Below, in pieces: positions 52,533 through 60,587 of a stretch of 64,000 nt of DNA. The notes beneath the pieces are model-generated. The model was not told the origin of the DNA and made no database searches. It saw nothing but the letters and a program-made list of their open reading frames with translations. Location: positions 841,404 through 905,403 of the forward strand of contig NZ_FNVB01000003.1 of NCBI RefSeq assembly GCF_900108315.1, read 5' to 3'. The translations under genes were made by a program, and so were the position numbers. The DNA comes from Saccharopolyspora kobensis. GTDB taxonomy: Bacteria > Actinomycetota > Actinomycetes > Mycobacteriales > Pseudonocardiaceae. How positions within the stretch are numbered: the first letter of the stretch is position 1; every line of letters starts with the position of its first letter.

Positions 52533-53519
52533 ATGCGCGCGATCCGGCAGTACGAGTTCGGCCCCGCGGAGGTCCTCCGCCACGAGGAGGTGCCCGACCC
52601 GCACCCGGGCCCCGGGCAGGTCCGCATCGCGGTCGCCGCGGCCGGCGTCCACGTGGTCGACACCCTCATCCGGCAGAGCGGCGTCGGTCCCTACGGCCCG
52701 CCCGAGCTGCCCATGACACCGGGCCGCGAGGTGGCCGGGATCGTCGACGAGATCGGCGAGGACGTGGCCTCCGACTGGCTCGGGCGGCACGTCGTGGCCC
52801 ACCTGGGCCAGGCCAGCGGCGGCTACGCGGAGTTCGCGGTGCGCGAGGTCGAGTCGGTGCAGGTGCTGCCGGAGGGCACCGATCCGACCGCGGCGGTGGC
52901 GATGATCGGCACCGGGCGCACCACCATGTCCATCCTGCGCATCGCCCGTCCGAGCAGCGACGACGTCGTGCTGGTCACCTCGGCGGCCGGTGGCATCGGC
53001 GCGCTGGCGGTCCAGCACGCCCGCAACATCGGCGCGACCGTGGTGGGCGCGGCGGGCGGCCCGCTCAAGGCGGGCAAGGTCGGCGAGCTGGGCGCGGACC
53101 TTGCGGTGGACTACACCGAGGAGGGCTGGGCCGACCGGGTGCGCGAGGAGCTCGGCCGCCCGGTGAGCCTGGTGCTCGACGGCGCGGGCGGCGCCTACGG
53201 GCGGGCGGCGTTCGACCTGATCGGTCCTGGCGGCCGGATCGTCATGTACGGGCGGCAGTTCGGCGAGCACCGGTTCACCTCCGACGACCTGGTCAACCGC
53301 TCGGTGGCCGCCTCGGTCGCGCTCGGCCCGAACCTGCTGAAGGACGTGCCCGGCGGCATGCGGGAGCTGGAGGACGAGGCGCTGGCCGCGCTGGCCGACG
53401 GCAGCCTGAAGCCGCTGGTCGGCCCGCCGTTCCCGCTTGCCGAGGCGGCCGCCGCGCATGTCGCCCTGGAGAATCGGCAGACCTACGGCAAAGTGGTGTT
53501 GGTGCCCCGGCGGCACTGA
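52533..53519 (+). CDS. Zinc-independent quinone oxidoreductase (MDR family)
   Basis: A 328-residue medium-chain reductase of the QOR branch. GRHVVAHLGQASGGYAEFAV, the NADPH site VTSAAGGIGALAVQHARNIGA and DGAGGAYGRAAFDLIGPGGRIVMYG are typical. The zinc-ligand Cys/His set of alcohol dehydrogenases is absent. It reduces quinones or enones with NADPH. ATG 52533 with AGGAG upstream. The MerR-type promoter suggests induction by redox-active or electrophilic compounds. Confidence 0.9.
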   Translation: MRAIRQYEFGPAEVLRHEEVPDPHPGPGQVRIAVAAAGVHVVDTLIRQSGVGPYGPPELPMTPGREVAGIVDEIGEDVASDWLGRHVVAHLGQASGGYAEFAVREVESVQVLPEGTDPTAAVAMIGTGRTTMSILRIARPSSDDVVLVTSAAGGIGALAVQHARNIGATVVGAAGGPLKAGKVGELGADLAVDYTEEGWADRVREELGRPVSLVLDGAGGAYGRAAFDLIGPGGRIVMYGRQFGEHRFTSDDLVNRSVAASVALGPNLLKDVPGGMRELEDEALAALADGSLKPLVGPPFPLAEAAAAHVALENRQTYGKVVLVPRRH

Positions 53520-53573
53520 CCGGCGACCCGCCCGGGTGGCCGCAGCGGACAGCAACCCATGGAGGTCTCACCA

Positions 53574-54152
53574 GTGGAACAGGTGGTACTGCTCGACGAG
53601 TCCGGTCAGGCGATCGGGGTCGAGGACAAGACGACCGTGCACCACCGGGAAACGCCGCTGCACCTGGCCTTCTCCTGCTACGTCTTCAACGAGCGCGGGG
53701 AGTTCCTGCTGACCCAGCGGGCACACCACAAGAAGACCTTCCCGAGCGTGTGGACGAACACCTGCTGCGGCCACCCGGCGCCCGATGAGGAGATGAAGGC
53801 CGCGATCACCCGGCGGCTCGACGAGGAGCTGGGCCTGACCGTGCACGGCCTGGAGCTGGCGCTGCCCGGCTTCCGCTACCGCGCCGTGATGCCCAACGGG
53901 GTTGTCGAGAACGAGATGTGCCCGGTGTTCTTCGCCTTCACCGACCGCACCCCGGAGCCCAACCCCGACGAGGTCGCCGAGACCCGCTGGGTGAACTGGA
54001 AGGAGTTCAGCGCCGAGGTGCTGTCCGGCCGGACCGAGGTGTCGCCGTGGTGCGAGCTCCAGGTCCGCCAGCTGGTCGAACTGGGCCCGGAACCGGCCCA
54101 GTGGCCCGAAGGCACCCGCACCGACCTCCCCCCGGCAGCCCACGTCGCCTGA
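53574..54152 (+). CDS. idi: Isopentenyl-diphosphate Delta-isomerase, type 1
   Basis: A 192-residue Nudix-fold enzyme: HLAFSCYVFNERGEFLLTQRAHHKKTFPSVWTNTCCGHP contains the catalytic Cys and His, then RRLDEELGL and NEMCPVFFAF with the catalytic Glu. It interconverts IPP and DMAPP. GTG 53574 with GGAGG 9 bp upstream is preferred over ATG 53559, which has no ribosome site. Orphan in this window. Two palindromic repeats follow it. Confidence 0.93.
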   Translation: MEQVVLLDESGQAIGVEDKTTVHHRETPLHLAFSCYVFNERGEFLLTQRAHHKKTFPSVWTNTCCGHPAPDEEMKAAITRRLDEELGLTVHGLELALPGFRYRAVMPNGVVENEMCPVFFAFTDRTPEPNPDEVAETRWVNWKEFSAEVLSGRTEVSPWCELQVRQLVELGPEPAQWPEGTRTDLPPAAHVA

Positions 54153-54156
54153 CCGG

Positions 54157-54210
54157 GATCCGCAATTTCAATTGAAATCGAGGACGTGATTTCAATTGAA
54201 GTTGCGGATC
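54157..54210. repeat. Palindromic repeat, copy 3
   Basis: CCGCAATTTCAATTGAAATC (54160-54179), GAGGACGT, then the complement with one G-T change (54188-54207). GATC on each side extends the arms to 54157-54210. It lies 4 bp after the idi stop. The arm contains the exact 14-bp palindrome ATTTCAATTGAAAT. Confidence 0.85.
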
Positions 54211-54239
54211 GTCGGCGCGTCGGATCCCGACACGCCGAC
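54211..54239. terminator. Hairpin between two palindromic repeats
   Basis: GTCGGCGCGTCGG (54211-54223) pairs with CCGACACGCCGAC (54227-54239) with one mismatch and a 3-nt loop. It sits between repeat copies 3 and 4 in the convergent idi / response-regulator gap and may be the actual terminator. Confidence 0.5.
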
Positions 54240-54254
54240 ACCTGTGGACAACTT

Positions 54255-54302
54255 CCGCGATTTCAATTGAAATCGCACGTCTGATTTCAATTGAAATCGC
54301 GG
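54255..54302. repeat. Palindromic repeat, copy 4
   Basis: CCGCGATTTCAATTGAAATC (54255-54274), loop GCACGTCT, exact complement (54283-54302). Only 4 bp separate it from the stop of the response regulator at 54307. Two copies 45 bp apart suggest local duplication of the unit. Confidence 0.88.
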
Positions 54303-54306
54303 TCCG

Positions 54307-54969
54307 TCAGGTGCCGCTCGTCTCGTACTGGTGTTCCGGGCGGCCGCTGGCTCCGTAGCGCAGCGTCATGCGGGCCTTGCCGTCCTGGGCCAGGCCCGCG
54401 AGGTAGCGCTGGGCGGTGGCCCGGGCGATGCCCAGCTCGGCGGCGATCTCCGCCGCCGAGCGCGGGCCGTCCGCTGAGCGCAGCGCGTCCTGCACCAGGC
54501 GGGAGGTCACCGCGGACTGGCCCTTCGGCGCTCCTGGGCTGTCGCCTTCGTGCAGCAGGCGCATCGCGCGGTCGATCTCGTCCTGACCGACCTGGCCGCC
54601 GGTCGGCGACAGCCGCGCGTGGTAGCGCGCGTAGGCGCTGAGCCGGTCCGCGAGCTGCTCCGCGGTGAACGGCTTGACCAGGTAGTTCAGCGCGCCCGCG
54701 GACAGCGCCGCGCGCACCGACGCGGCGTCGGCCGCCGCGGTCAGCATGATCACGTCGACGTCGAGGTCGGCGAGCAGCGCGATGCCCGCGCAGTCGGGCA
54801 GGTAGTTGTCCAGCAGCACCAGGTCGGGGTGGCAGGAGACGATCAGGTCGCGGGCCTCGGCGGCCGAGTGGGCGGTGCCCACCACCTGGAACCCGGCGAC
54901 GCGCTCGGTGAACTCGGCGTGCACCCGGGCCACCCGGAAGTCGTCCTCCACCACCAGCACGCGGATCAT
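54307..54969 (-). CDS. CitB/DcuR-type response regulator
   Basis: A 220-residue regulator. The receiver domain (residues 1-120) has ED8-9/D10, phospho-Asp54 in LVLLDNYLPD, Thr in VIMLTAAAD and Lys in YLVKPF. The C-terminal winged HTH is of the CitT type (SAAEIAAELGIARATAQRYLAGLAQDGKARMTLRYG). Its start overlaps the kinase stop (ATGA-type). The pair very likely controls the divergent citrate transporter at 56728. Confidence 0.93.
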   Translation of the reverse strand: MIRVLVVEDDFRVARVHAEFTERVAGFQVVGTAHSAAEARDLIVSCHPDLVLLDNYLPDCAGIALLADLDVDVIMLTAAADAASVRAALSAGALNYLVKPFTAEQLADRLSAYARYHARLSPTGGQVGQDEIDRAMRLLHEGDSPGAPKGQSAVTSRLVQDALRSADGPRSAAEIAAELGIARATAQRYLAGLAQDGKARMTLRYGASGRPEHQYETSGT

Positions 54970-56567
54970 GCACCCTCCTCCGTCTCCGCCACCGCACCGG
55001 GCAGCCACGCGTGGAACACCGCACCGCGCTCGGCCGGGTCGCCCGGGTCGGCCAACCGGACGTCGCCGCCGAAGCTCCGGGCGGCCTGCCTGCACAGCGC
55101 CAACCCCAGCCCGTGGTCGCCGTCCTTCGTGGAAACGCCTTCCACGAACAGATCTTCCCGCAGTTCCGGCGGAACGCCGCGCCCGCTGTCCACAACGGAC
55201 ACGTGCAGCGTCGCACCGTCGGCGAGCAGGTCGACCTCGACCCGGGCAGGCCGCCGCTCGCCGAGCTGCGCCGCGGTCACGGCATTGTCCACCAGGTTGC
55301 CGACCACCGTGGTCACCTCCACCGGTGCGCGCACCCGGCCCGGCACCCAGCTGGTCTCCCCCAGCTCCAGGTCCACCGACTTCTCCGCCGCGACGGCCTT
55401 CTTCGCCGCCAGGAACGCCAGCAGCACCGGATCTCGCACCGCGTCGGCCGCCGGCCCCAGCCCGGTCACCGGTCCGCTGGTGAGCGCCTGCAGGTAGGCG
55501 ACGGCGTCCTCCTGGTGCCCGGTCTGCAGCAGCCCGGACAGGGTGTGCAGCCGGTTGCTGAACTCGTGGCGCTGCGCGCGCAGCACATCGGTCATGCCGC
55601 GCACCGACTCCAGCTCGCGGCTGAGCACCTCCAGGTCGGTGCGGTCGCGCAGGGTGAGCACGCTGCCCAGGTCCGCGCCGTCGCGGCTGACCCGGCGGTG
55701 GTTGGCGACCAGCACCCGATCCCCGGCCACGGTGATCAGGTTCTGCACCGGCTGCCCGCTCTCCAGCGCGCTGCGCAGCCGGGACGGGACCGCCAGCTCG
55801 CGCACCGGCGTCCCGGGCCTCACGCCGGTGCCCAGCAGCTGCTCGGCTTCCTGGTTGGCGAAGGACACCCGCCCGTCGGTGTCGACGGCGAGCACTCCTT
55901 CCCCGATGCCGTAGAGCACCGCCTCGCGTTCGCGCACCAGGTCGGCCAGTTCGTGCGGCTCCAGACCCAGCGTCCGGCGCTTGAGCCCGCGCGTGAGCAG
56001 CGCTGCGCCGATCACGCCGACCACGAGGGCGCCGCCGGTGAACGCCGCCGTGGTGCCCAGCAGCCGCAGCAGGGCGTGGTCGATGTCCTCGGTGTCGAAC
56101 CCGACGCTGACCTGCCCGACGACGGCACCGGTGCGGTCGCGCAGCGGGACCTTGCCGCGCGCGGAGAACCCGAGCGTGCCGCGCTGCACGTCGACCACGT
56201 CGTGGCCGGCCAGCACCTCGCTCGGATCGGTGCTCACCGGCTCGCCGATCTTGCTCGGGTCCGGGTGCGCCAGCCTGATGCCGCGCCGGTCGGCGATGAC
56301 GATGAACAGCGCGCCGGTGTTGACCCGGATCTGCTCCGCGCGCTCCTGCACCGTCCCGCTGCGGTCGTCGCGCGCCACCGCGGCGGCGAGGTCGGTGTCC
56401 GCGGCGGCCGCGTGCGCCACCGCGAGCGCGCGCTGTCCGAACTGGTCCACCAGGGCCCGGTCCAGCAGGGACGCGACGAGGACGAACCCGATCCCGACGA
56501 CGAGCGCGATCAGACCGATCTGCAGCAGCAGCGCCTGCCGCGCGAACCTCATCGGCCGGCGTGACAT
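54966..56567 (-). CDS. CitA/DcuS-type sensor histidine kinase
   Basis: A 533-residue kinase. A first membrane helix (about 12-34), an extracytoplasmic PAS/CitAP domain (about 40-175; VFAS-like FIVIADRRGIRLAHPDPSKIGEP), a second helix (about 180-200), a cytoplasmic PAS (VLYGIGEGVLAVDTDGRVSFANQEA), the His box LRAQRHEFSNRLHTLSGLLQ and an ATPase domain with GNLVDNAV, DSGRGVPPE and DGDHGLGLALCR. It matches di/tricarboxylate sensors. Divergent from citM. Confidence 0.94.
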   Translation of the reverse strand: MSRRPMRFARQALLLQIGLIALVVGIGFVLVASLLDRALVDQFGQRALAVAHAAAADTDLAAAVARDDRSGTVQERAEQIRVNTGALFIVIADRRGIRLAHPDPSKIGEPVSTDPSEVLAGHDVVDVQRGTLGFSARGKVPLRDRTGAVVGQVSVGFDTEDIDHALLRLLGTTAAFTGGALVVGVIGAALLTRGLKRRTLGLEPHELADLVREREAVLYGIGEGVLAVDTDGRVSFANQEAEQLLGTGVRPGTPVRELAVPSRLRSALESGQPVQNLITVAGDRVLVANHRRVSRDGADLGSVLTLRDRTDLEVLSRELESVRGMTDVLRAQRHEFSNRLHTLSGLLQTGHQEDAVAYLQALTSGPVTGLGPAADAVRDPVLLAFLAAKKAVAAEKSVDLELGETSWVPGRVRAPVEVTTVVGNLVDNAVTAAQLGERRPARVEVDLLADGATLHVSVVDSGRGVPPELREDLFVEGVSTKDGDHGLGLALCRQAARSFGGDVRLADPGDPAERGAVFHAWLPGAVAETEEGA

Positions 56568-56727
56568 GCGTCGACCCTAACCCGCGAGCAGAACGAGCAG
56601 AACGCGGAGAACGCGGGCTAGGCGGACAACGCGCACAAGACTCCCGGCGTCCCGGACCGTTCACCTACGGTCTCGCGAAACGAAACACCGCTGTTACGCG
56701 GACCACTCCGCGGGAAGGAGGAAGGCG

Positions 56728-58071
56728 TTGATCGCGCTCCTCGGGTTGTGCATGGTGACGGTCTTCCTCTTCTTGGTGATGACCAAGCGGGTGTCGCCGA
56801 TGGTGTCGCTGATCGTGGTGCCCGCGGCGTTCGCGCTGATCGGCGGCTTCGCGACGGAGCTCGGCGACATGATCGTCGACGGCATCGGCTCGGTGGCGCC
56901 GACGGCGGCGATGCTGCTGTTCGCGATCCTGTACTTCGGGATCATGATCGACGCCGGGTTGTTCGACCCGATCACCCGCGCGGTGGTCCGGCTGACCCGC
57001 AACGACCCGCTGCGGCTGATCGTCGGCACGGTGGCCCTGGTCGCCGTGGTGTCGCTGGACGGCGACGGCACCACCACGTTCATGATCACCGTGTCCGCGC
57101 TGCTGCCGCTGTACCGGAAGCTGGGCATCAGCCCGGTGCTGATGACCGGCCTGGCCTGCCTGACCAACGCGATCCTGAACGTGGTGCCGTGGGGCGGCCC
57201 GTCCGCCCGCGCCGCCAGCGCGCTGGGGCTGGACCCGCAGGAGCTGTTCGTGCCGATGATCCCGCCGCTGGTGGCCGGGCTGGCCACCGTCTTCGTGCTC
57301 GCCTGGATGCTCGGGCTGCGCGAGCGCGCCCGGGTGCGCAGCGGTGAGCTGGTGCTCGCCGGCGGAGGCGGCGGCACCACCGGTTCCGGCACCGGCGGCA
57401 GCGCTGGCGACTCGGCCGACTTCGACGTGCTGGCCCCGGACCGCGAGTCGCTGCGGCCGAAGCTGATCTGGTTCAACGCGGCGCTGACCGCCGCGCTGCT
57501 GGTGGCGCTGATCGTCGGCGTGCTGCCGATCGCCGTGCTGTTCATGATCGGCACCGGGATCGCGCTGCTGGTCAACTACCCGCACCTGGACATGCAGCGG
57601 GCACGCATCGCCGCGCACGCCGACAGCGTGGTCTCGGTGGTGTCGATGGTCTTCGCCGCCGCGGTCTTCACCGGCGTGCTGTCGGGCACCGGGATGATCG
57701 AGCAGATGGCGCACTACCTGCTCAGCGCCATGCCGGACGGCCTCTACCCGTTCTTCAGCGTGATCGTCGCGGTGCTCAGCGTCCCGTTCACCTTCTTCAT
57801 GAGCAACGACGCGTTCTACTTCGGCATCATGCCGATCCTGGCCGAGGCCGGCGCGCAGCACGGGATCGCGCCGATCGAGATCGCCCGCGCCTCGCTGCTG
57901 GGCCAGCCGATCCACATGCTCAGCCCGCTGGTGCCCGCGATGTACGTGCTGATCGGCCTGGCCAAGGTCGACCTCGGCGACCACCACCGGTTCGCGATCA
58001 AGTGGGCGCTGCTGGTGTGCGCGGTGGTGATCGGCACCGGCCTCGGCATCGGCGTCATCTCGATCCACTGA
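56728..58071 (+). CDS. citM: CitMHS-family citrate transporter
   Basis: A 447-residue transporter with about 12 helices. ILYFGIMIDAGLFDPITRAVVRL, VSLDGDGTTTFMITVSALLPLY, FMSNDAFYFGIMPILAE and GQPIHMLSPLVPAMYVL are CitM/CitH signatures. It imports citrate with a bound divalent metal (Mg2+ or Ca2+ type). TTG 56728 follows AAGGAGGAAGGCG. A Gly/Ser/Thr linker (GGGGGTTGSGTGGSAG) lies mid-protein. Control by the divergent CitAB pair is very likely. Confidence 0.92.
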   Translation: MIALLGLCMVTVFLFLVMTKRVSPMVSLIVVPAAFALIGGFATELGDMIVDGIGSVAPTAAMLLFAILYFGIMIDAGLFDPITRAVVRLTRNDPLRLIVGTVALVAVVSLDGDGTTTFMITVSALLPLYRKLGISPVLMTGLACLTNAILNVVPWGGPSARAASALGLDPQELFVPMIPPLVAGLATVFVLAWMLGLRERARVRSGELVLAGGGGGTTGSGTGGSAGDSADFDVLAPDRESLRPKLIWFNAALTAALLVALIVGVLPIAVLFMIGTGIALLVNYPHLDMQRARIAAHADSVVSVVSMVFAAAVFTGVLSGTGMIEQMAHYLLSAMPDGLYPFFSVIVAVLSVPFTFFMSNDAFYFGIMPILAEAGAQHGIAPIEIARASLLGQPIHMLSPLVPAMYVLIGLAKVDLGDHHRFAIKWALLVCAVVIGTGLGIGVISIH

Positions 58072-58080
58072 ACCGAGCCG

Positions 58081-58120
58081 AATCTCGCTCAGGTTAGCCT
58101 TGGCTAACCTGAGCGAGATT
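58081..58120 (+). promoter_or_regulatory. Double DtxR/IdeR-type iron box in a 40-bp palindrome
   Basis: AATCTCGCTCAGGTTAGCC (58081-58099), TT, and the complement (58102-58120). Inside it, TCAGGTTAGCCTTGGCTAA (58089-58107) matches 15 of 19 positions of the TTAGGTTAG-S-CTAACCTAA iron box, and the other strand gives the same box offset by 5 bp, as in sites bound by two DtxR/IdeR dimers. It lies 13 bp before the binding-protein start and can also fold as a terminator for citM. Confidence 0.75.
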
Positions 58121-58133
58121 GCGAGGCACTCCG

Positions 58134-59135
58134 ATGTCCCCGTTCCCCCTGCGGCGCCGCGCCGCCGCCCTCCTCGGCGCGTTGGCCGCGCTGCTGCTGG
58201 TCGCCGGTTGCGGCGGCCCCGGCACCGACGAGGTGCAGCAGCCCGCCGACGGCGCCTTCCCCGTGACCATCCAGCACTCCCAGGGCACCACGGAGATCCC
58301 CAAGCGCCCGGAGCGCGTCATCGCACTCGGATACACCGACGTCGACCCGCTGCTCGCCCTCGACGTGATCCCGGTGGCCATGCGCCCCTGGGGCCCGACG
58401 GACGGCCCCGGCTCGTGGGCGAGGGACCGGCTGCGCGGTGCGAAGCCCTACCTGTTCGCCACGCAGGGCGACGTCGACCTGGAGAAGGTCGCCTCGCTGC
58501 AGCCGGACCTGATCGTGGCGGTCAACGCCGCCGTCGACGAATCGCTGTACCAGCGGCTCTCCGCGGTCGCGCCGACCATCGTGCGCCCCGAGGGCGTTCC
58601 CGACTACGGCACGCCGTGGCAGGACGCCACCCGGATCATCGGCAAGGCCGTCGGCAAGTCGGAGCAGGCCGAGAAGCTGGTCACCGACACCCAGGCCCGC
58701 ATCGACCAGGTCGCCGCGCAGCACCCGGAGTTCGCCGAGGCCACCGGCGCGGTGGTGCTGATCAACCCGCAGGGCGGCTACTGGCCCTACACCCGCAACG
58801 ACGCGCGCGGCCAGTTCATGGACGGGCTGGGCATCGAGCTGCCCGCCGGTGTGCAGCAGCTCGACGACGGCAAGCGGTTCTACGTCGACCTCAGCCCGGA
58901 GAAGACCTCGCTGCTGGAGTCCGACGTGCTGGTCGTCATCGACCAGAAGGGCAACAGCCAGAGGCTGGCCGACGACCCGCTGTTCCAGCGGCTGGAGGTG
59001 GCCAAGCGCGGTGACGTGATCGTCCTGCCGCACATGGAGGCCGGGATCGAGCTGGCGCACAACACCGTCCTGAGCATCCCGCACTCGCTGGACACCATCG
59101 CCCCGATGATCGCCGAGAAGCTGGCGGACAACTGA
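58134..59135 (+). CDS. Iron-siderophore ABC transporter substrate-binding lipoprotein
   Basis: A 333-residue FhuD/FepB-like binding protein. A signal peptide with lipobox LLVAGCG (Cys near residue 23) is followed by TTEIPKRPERVIALGYTDVDPLLALDVIPVAM and LEKVASLQPDLIVAVNAAVDESLY, hallmarks of class III siderophore-binding proteins. The iron box just upstream supports the assignment. No permease or ATPase gene follows; the next gene is convergent, so it must work with a transporter encoded elsewhere. Confidence 0.92.
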   Translation: MSPFPLRRRAAALLGALAALLLVAGCGGPGTDEVQQPADGAFPVTIQHSQGTTEIPKRPERVIALGYTDVDPLLALDVIPVAMRPWGPTDGPGSWARDRLRGAKPYLFATQGDVDLEKVASLQPDLIVAVNAAVDESLYQRLSAVAPTIVRPEGVPDYGTPWQDATRIIGKAVGKSEQAEKLVTDTQARIDQVAAQHPEFAEATGAVVLINPQGGYWPYTRNDARGQFMDGLGIELPAGVQQLDDGKRFYVDLSPEKTSLLESDVLVVIDQKGNSQRLADDPLFQRLEVAKRGDVIVLPHMEAGIELAHNTVLSIPHSLDTIAPMIAEKLADN

Positions 59136-59139
59136 TTCG

Positions 59140-59174
59140 CGGTCGGTGCCGCGCCCCCGACGCGGCACCGACCG
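59140..59174. terminator. Strong bidirectional terminator hairpin
   Basis: CGGTCGGTGCCGCG (59140-59153), 7-nt loop, exact complement (59161-59174), between the convergent binding-protein and dctA genes. Confidence 0.7.
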
Positions 59175-59179
59175 GCTCT

Positions 59180-60511
59180 TCACAGCTTGGCCGCGTCCGA
59201 ATCCGGCTCGCGAACCGCGGGCACCTCCGCGGCCAGGACCTCCCGGGCCCGCTCCCGGTCGAAGGCACCGTCCCACTTGGACACGATGAAGGTCGCCACG
59301 CAGTTGCCGAGCAGGTTGGTGACCACGCGCATCGTGTCCATGAAGCGGTCCGCGCCGAGCATCAAAGCCACCGCGGCCACCGGGATGACGCCGACCGCGG
59401 ACGCGGTGGCGGACAGGGCGATGAACGCCGAACCCGGAACGCCCGCCATGCCCTTCGACGTCAGCACGAGCACCAGGATCACGGTGATCTGCTGGCCGAC
59501 GGTCAGCTCGACGCCGACGGCCTGCGCCATGAACAGCGTTGCCAGCGAGAGGTAGATCGAGGCGCCGTCGAGGTTGAACGAGTACCCGGTGGGCACCACG
59601 AGCCCGACCGCTTCCTTGCGGCACCCGGCGCGTTCCAGCTTCTCCATGATCCGCGGCATGACGGCCTCGCTGGACGCGGTGCCCACCGCCAGCGCGAACT
59701 CCTCGCGGGTGTAGCGCAGGAAGCGCAGCAGGCTGAGCCCGGTGAAGGCGCGGAGCAGCACGCCGAGCACCAGGCAGAACAGCAGTGCGGCGCCGTAGCA
59801 GGCGGCGATCAGTTTGGCGTAGGTGTTCAGCGAGGACAGCCCGTACTCGCCGATGAGGTAGGCCATGGAGCCGAACACCGCGATCGGCGCGAGGCGCATG
59901 ACGTAGCCGATGATCTTGAAGATGATCTCGCCGGTCTGGTCGATGAACGCGAAGACCTGCGGGGCGCGGGTGATCCCGACGTGCAGCAGGCCGGCGGCGA
60001 ACAGGACGGCGAACAGCAGCACCTGCAGCAGCTCGTTCTCGGCGAACGCGGCGACCGCGCTCTCCGGGATCATGTGCAGCACGAACTCGGCCGGGCCGGG
60101 CATCTGCTCGCCGTGGGTCTTCTCGGTGACCGCGGAGGCGTCGAGCGTGGCCGGGTCGATGTCGAGCCCGGCACCCGGCTGCAGCACGTTGCCCGCGACC
60201 AGGCCCAGCGCCAGCGCCGCGGTGGTGACGACCTCGAAGTAGATCAGCGCTTTCAAGCCGATCCGCCCGACCGACCGCATGTCGCCCGCCTTGCAGATGC
60301 CGACGACGACCACGCAGAAGATCAGCGGCGCGATCGCCATCTTGATCAGGCGGATGAACCCGTCGCCGATCGGCTTGAGCGCCGAGCCGAAGTCCGGCCA
60401 GAAGTGACCGACGGCGATGCCGATTGCCGCCGCGATGAGGACCTGGACGAACAGCGAGGACAGGATCCTCTTCGCCCGGTTCCCGGATGTCTTGCGTTCG
60501 GTTTCGCGCAT
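59180..60511 (-). CDS. dctA: C4-dicarboxylate:cation symporter (DctA, DAACS family)
   Basis: A 443-residue transporter with 8 helices and two re-entrant loops. Signatures are FIRLIKMAIAPLIFCVVVVGI, GTASSEAVMPRIMEKLERAG (serine-rich hairpin), VPTGYSFNLDGASIYL, TSKGMAGVPGSAFI and DRFMDTMRVVTNLLGNCVAT. It imports succinate, fumarate and malate. ATG 60511 (MRETERKTSG). With citM and CitAB nearby, this end of the window handles TCA-cycle acids. Confidence 0.93.
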   Translation of the reverse strand: MRETERKTSGNRAKRILSSLFVQVLIAAAIGIAVGHFWPDFGSALKPIGDGFIRLIKMAIAPLIFCVVVVGICKAGDMRSVGRIGLKALIYFEVVTTAALALGLVAGNVLQPGAGLDIDPATLDASAVTEKTHGEQMPGPAEFVLHMIPESAVAAFAENELLQVLLFAVLFAAGLLHVGITRAPQVFAFIDQTGEIIFKIIGYVMRLAPIAVFGSMAYLIGEYGLSSLNTYAKLIAACYGAALLFCLVLGVLLRAFTGLSLLRFLRYTREEFALAVGTASSEAVMPRIMEKLERAGCRKEAVGLVVPTGYSFNLDGASIYLSLATLFMAQAVGVELTVGQQITVILVLVLTSKGMAGVPGSAFIALSATASAVGVIPVAAVALMLGADRFMDTMRVVTNLLGNCVATFIVSKWDGAFDRERAREVLAAEVPAVREPDSDAAKL

Positions 60512-60528
60512 GGGCTCACGTCTCTCGT

Positions 60529-60574
60529 ACTGCGGAAAATCGATTTCGCCGAGTGGTAGGAGAGTTTCCGCAGT
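60529..60574. promoter_or_regulatory. Inverted repeat upstream of dctA
   Basis: ACTGCGGAAA (60529-60538) and TTTCCGCAGT (60565-60574), perfect 10-bp arms 26 bp apart, in the 5' region of dctA. It could be a pair of regulator half-sites or a leader stem. Low confidence on function. Confidence 0.4.
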
Positions 60575-60587
60575 CGAGCCGGGCGCG

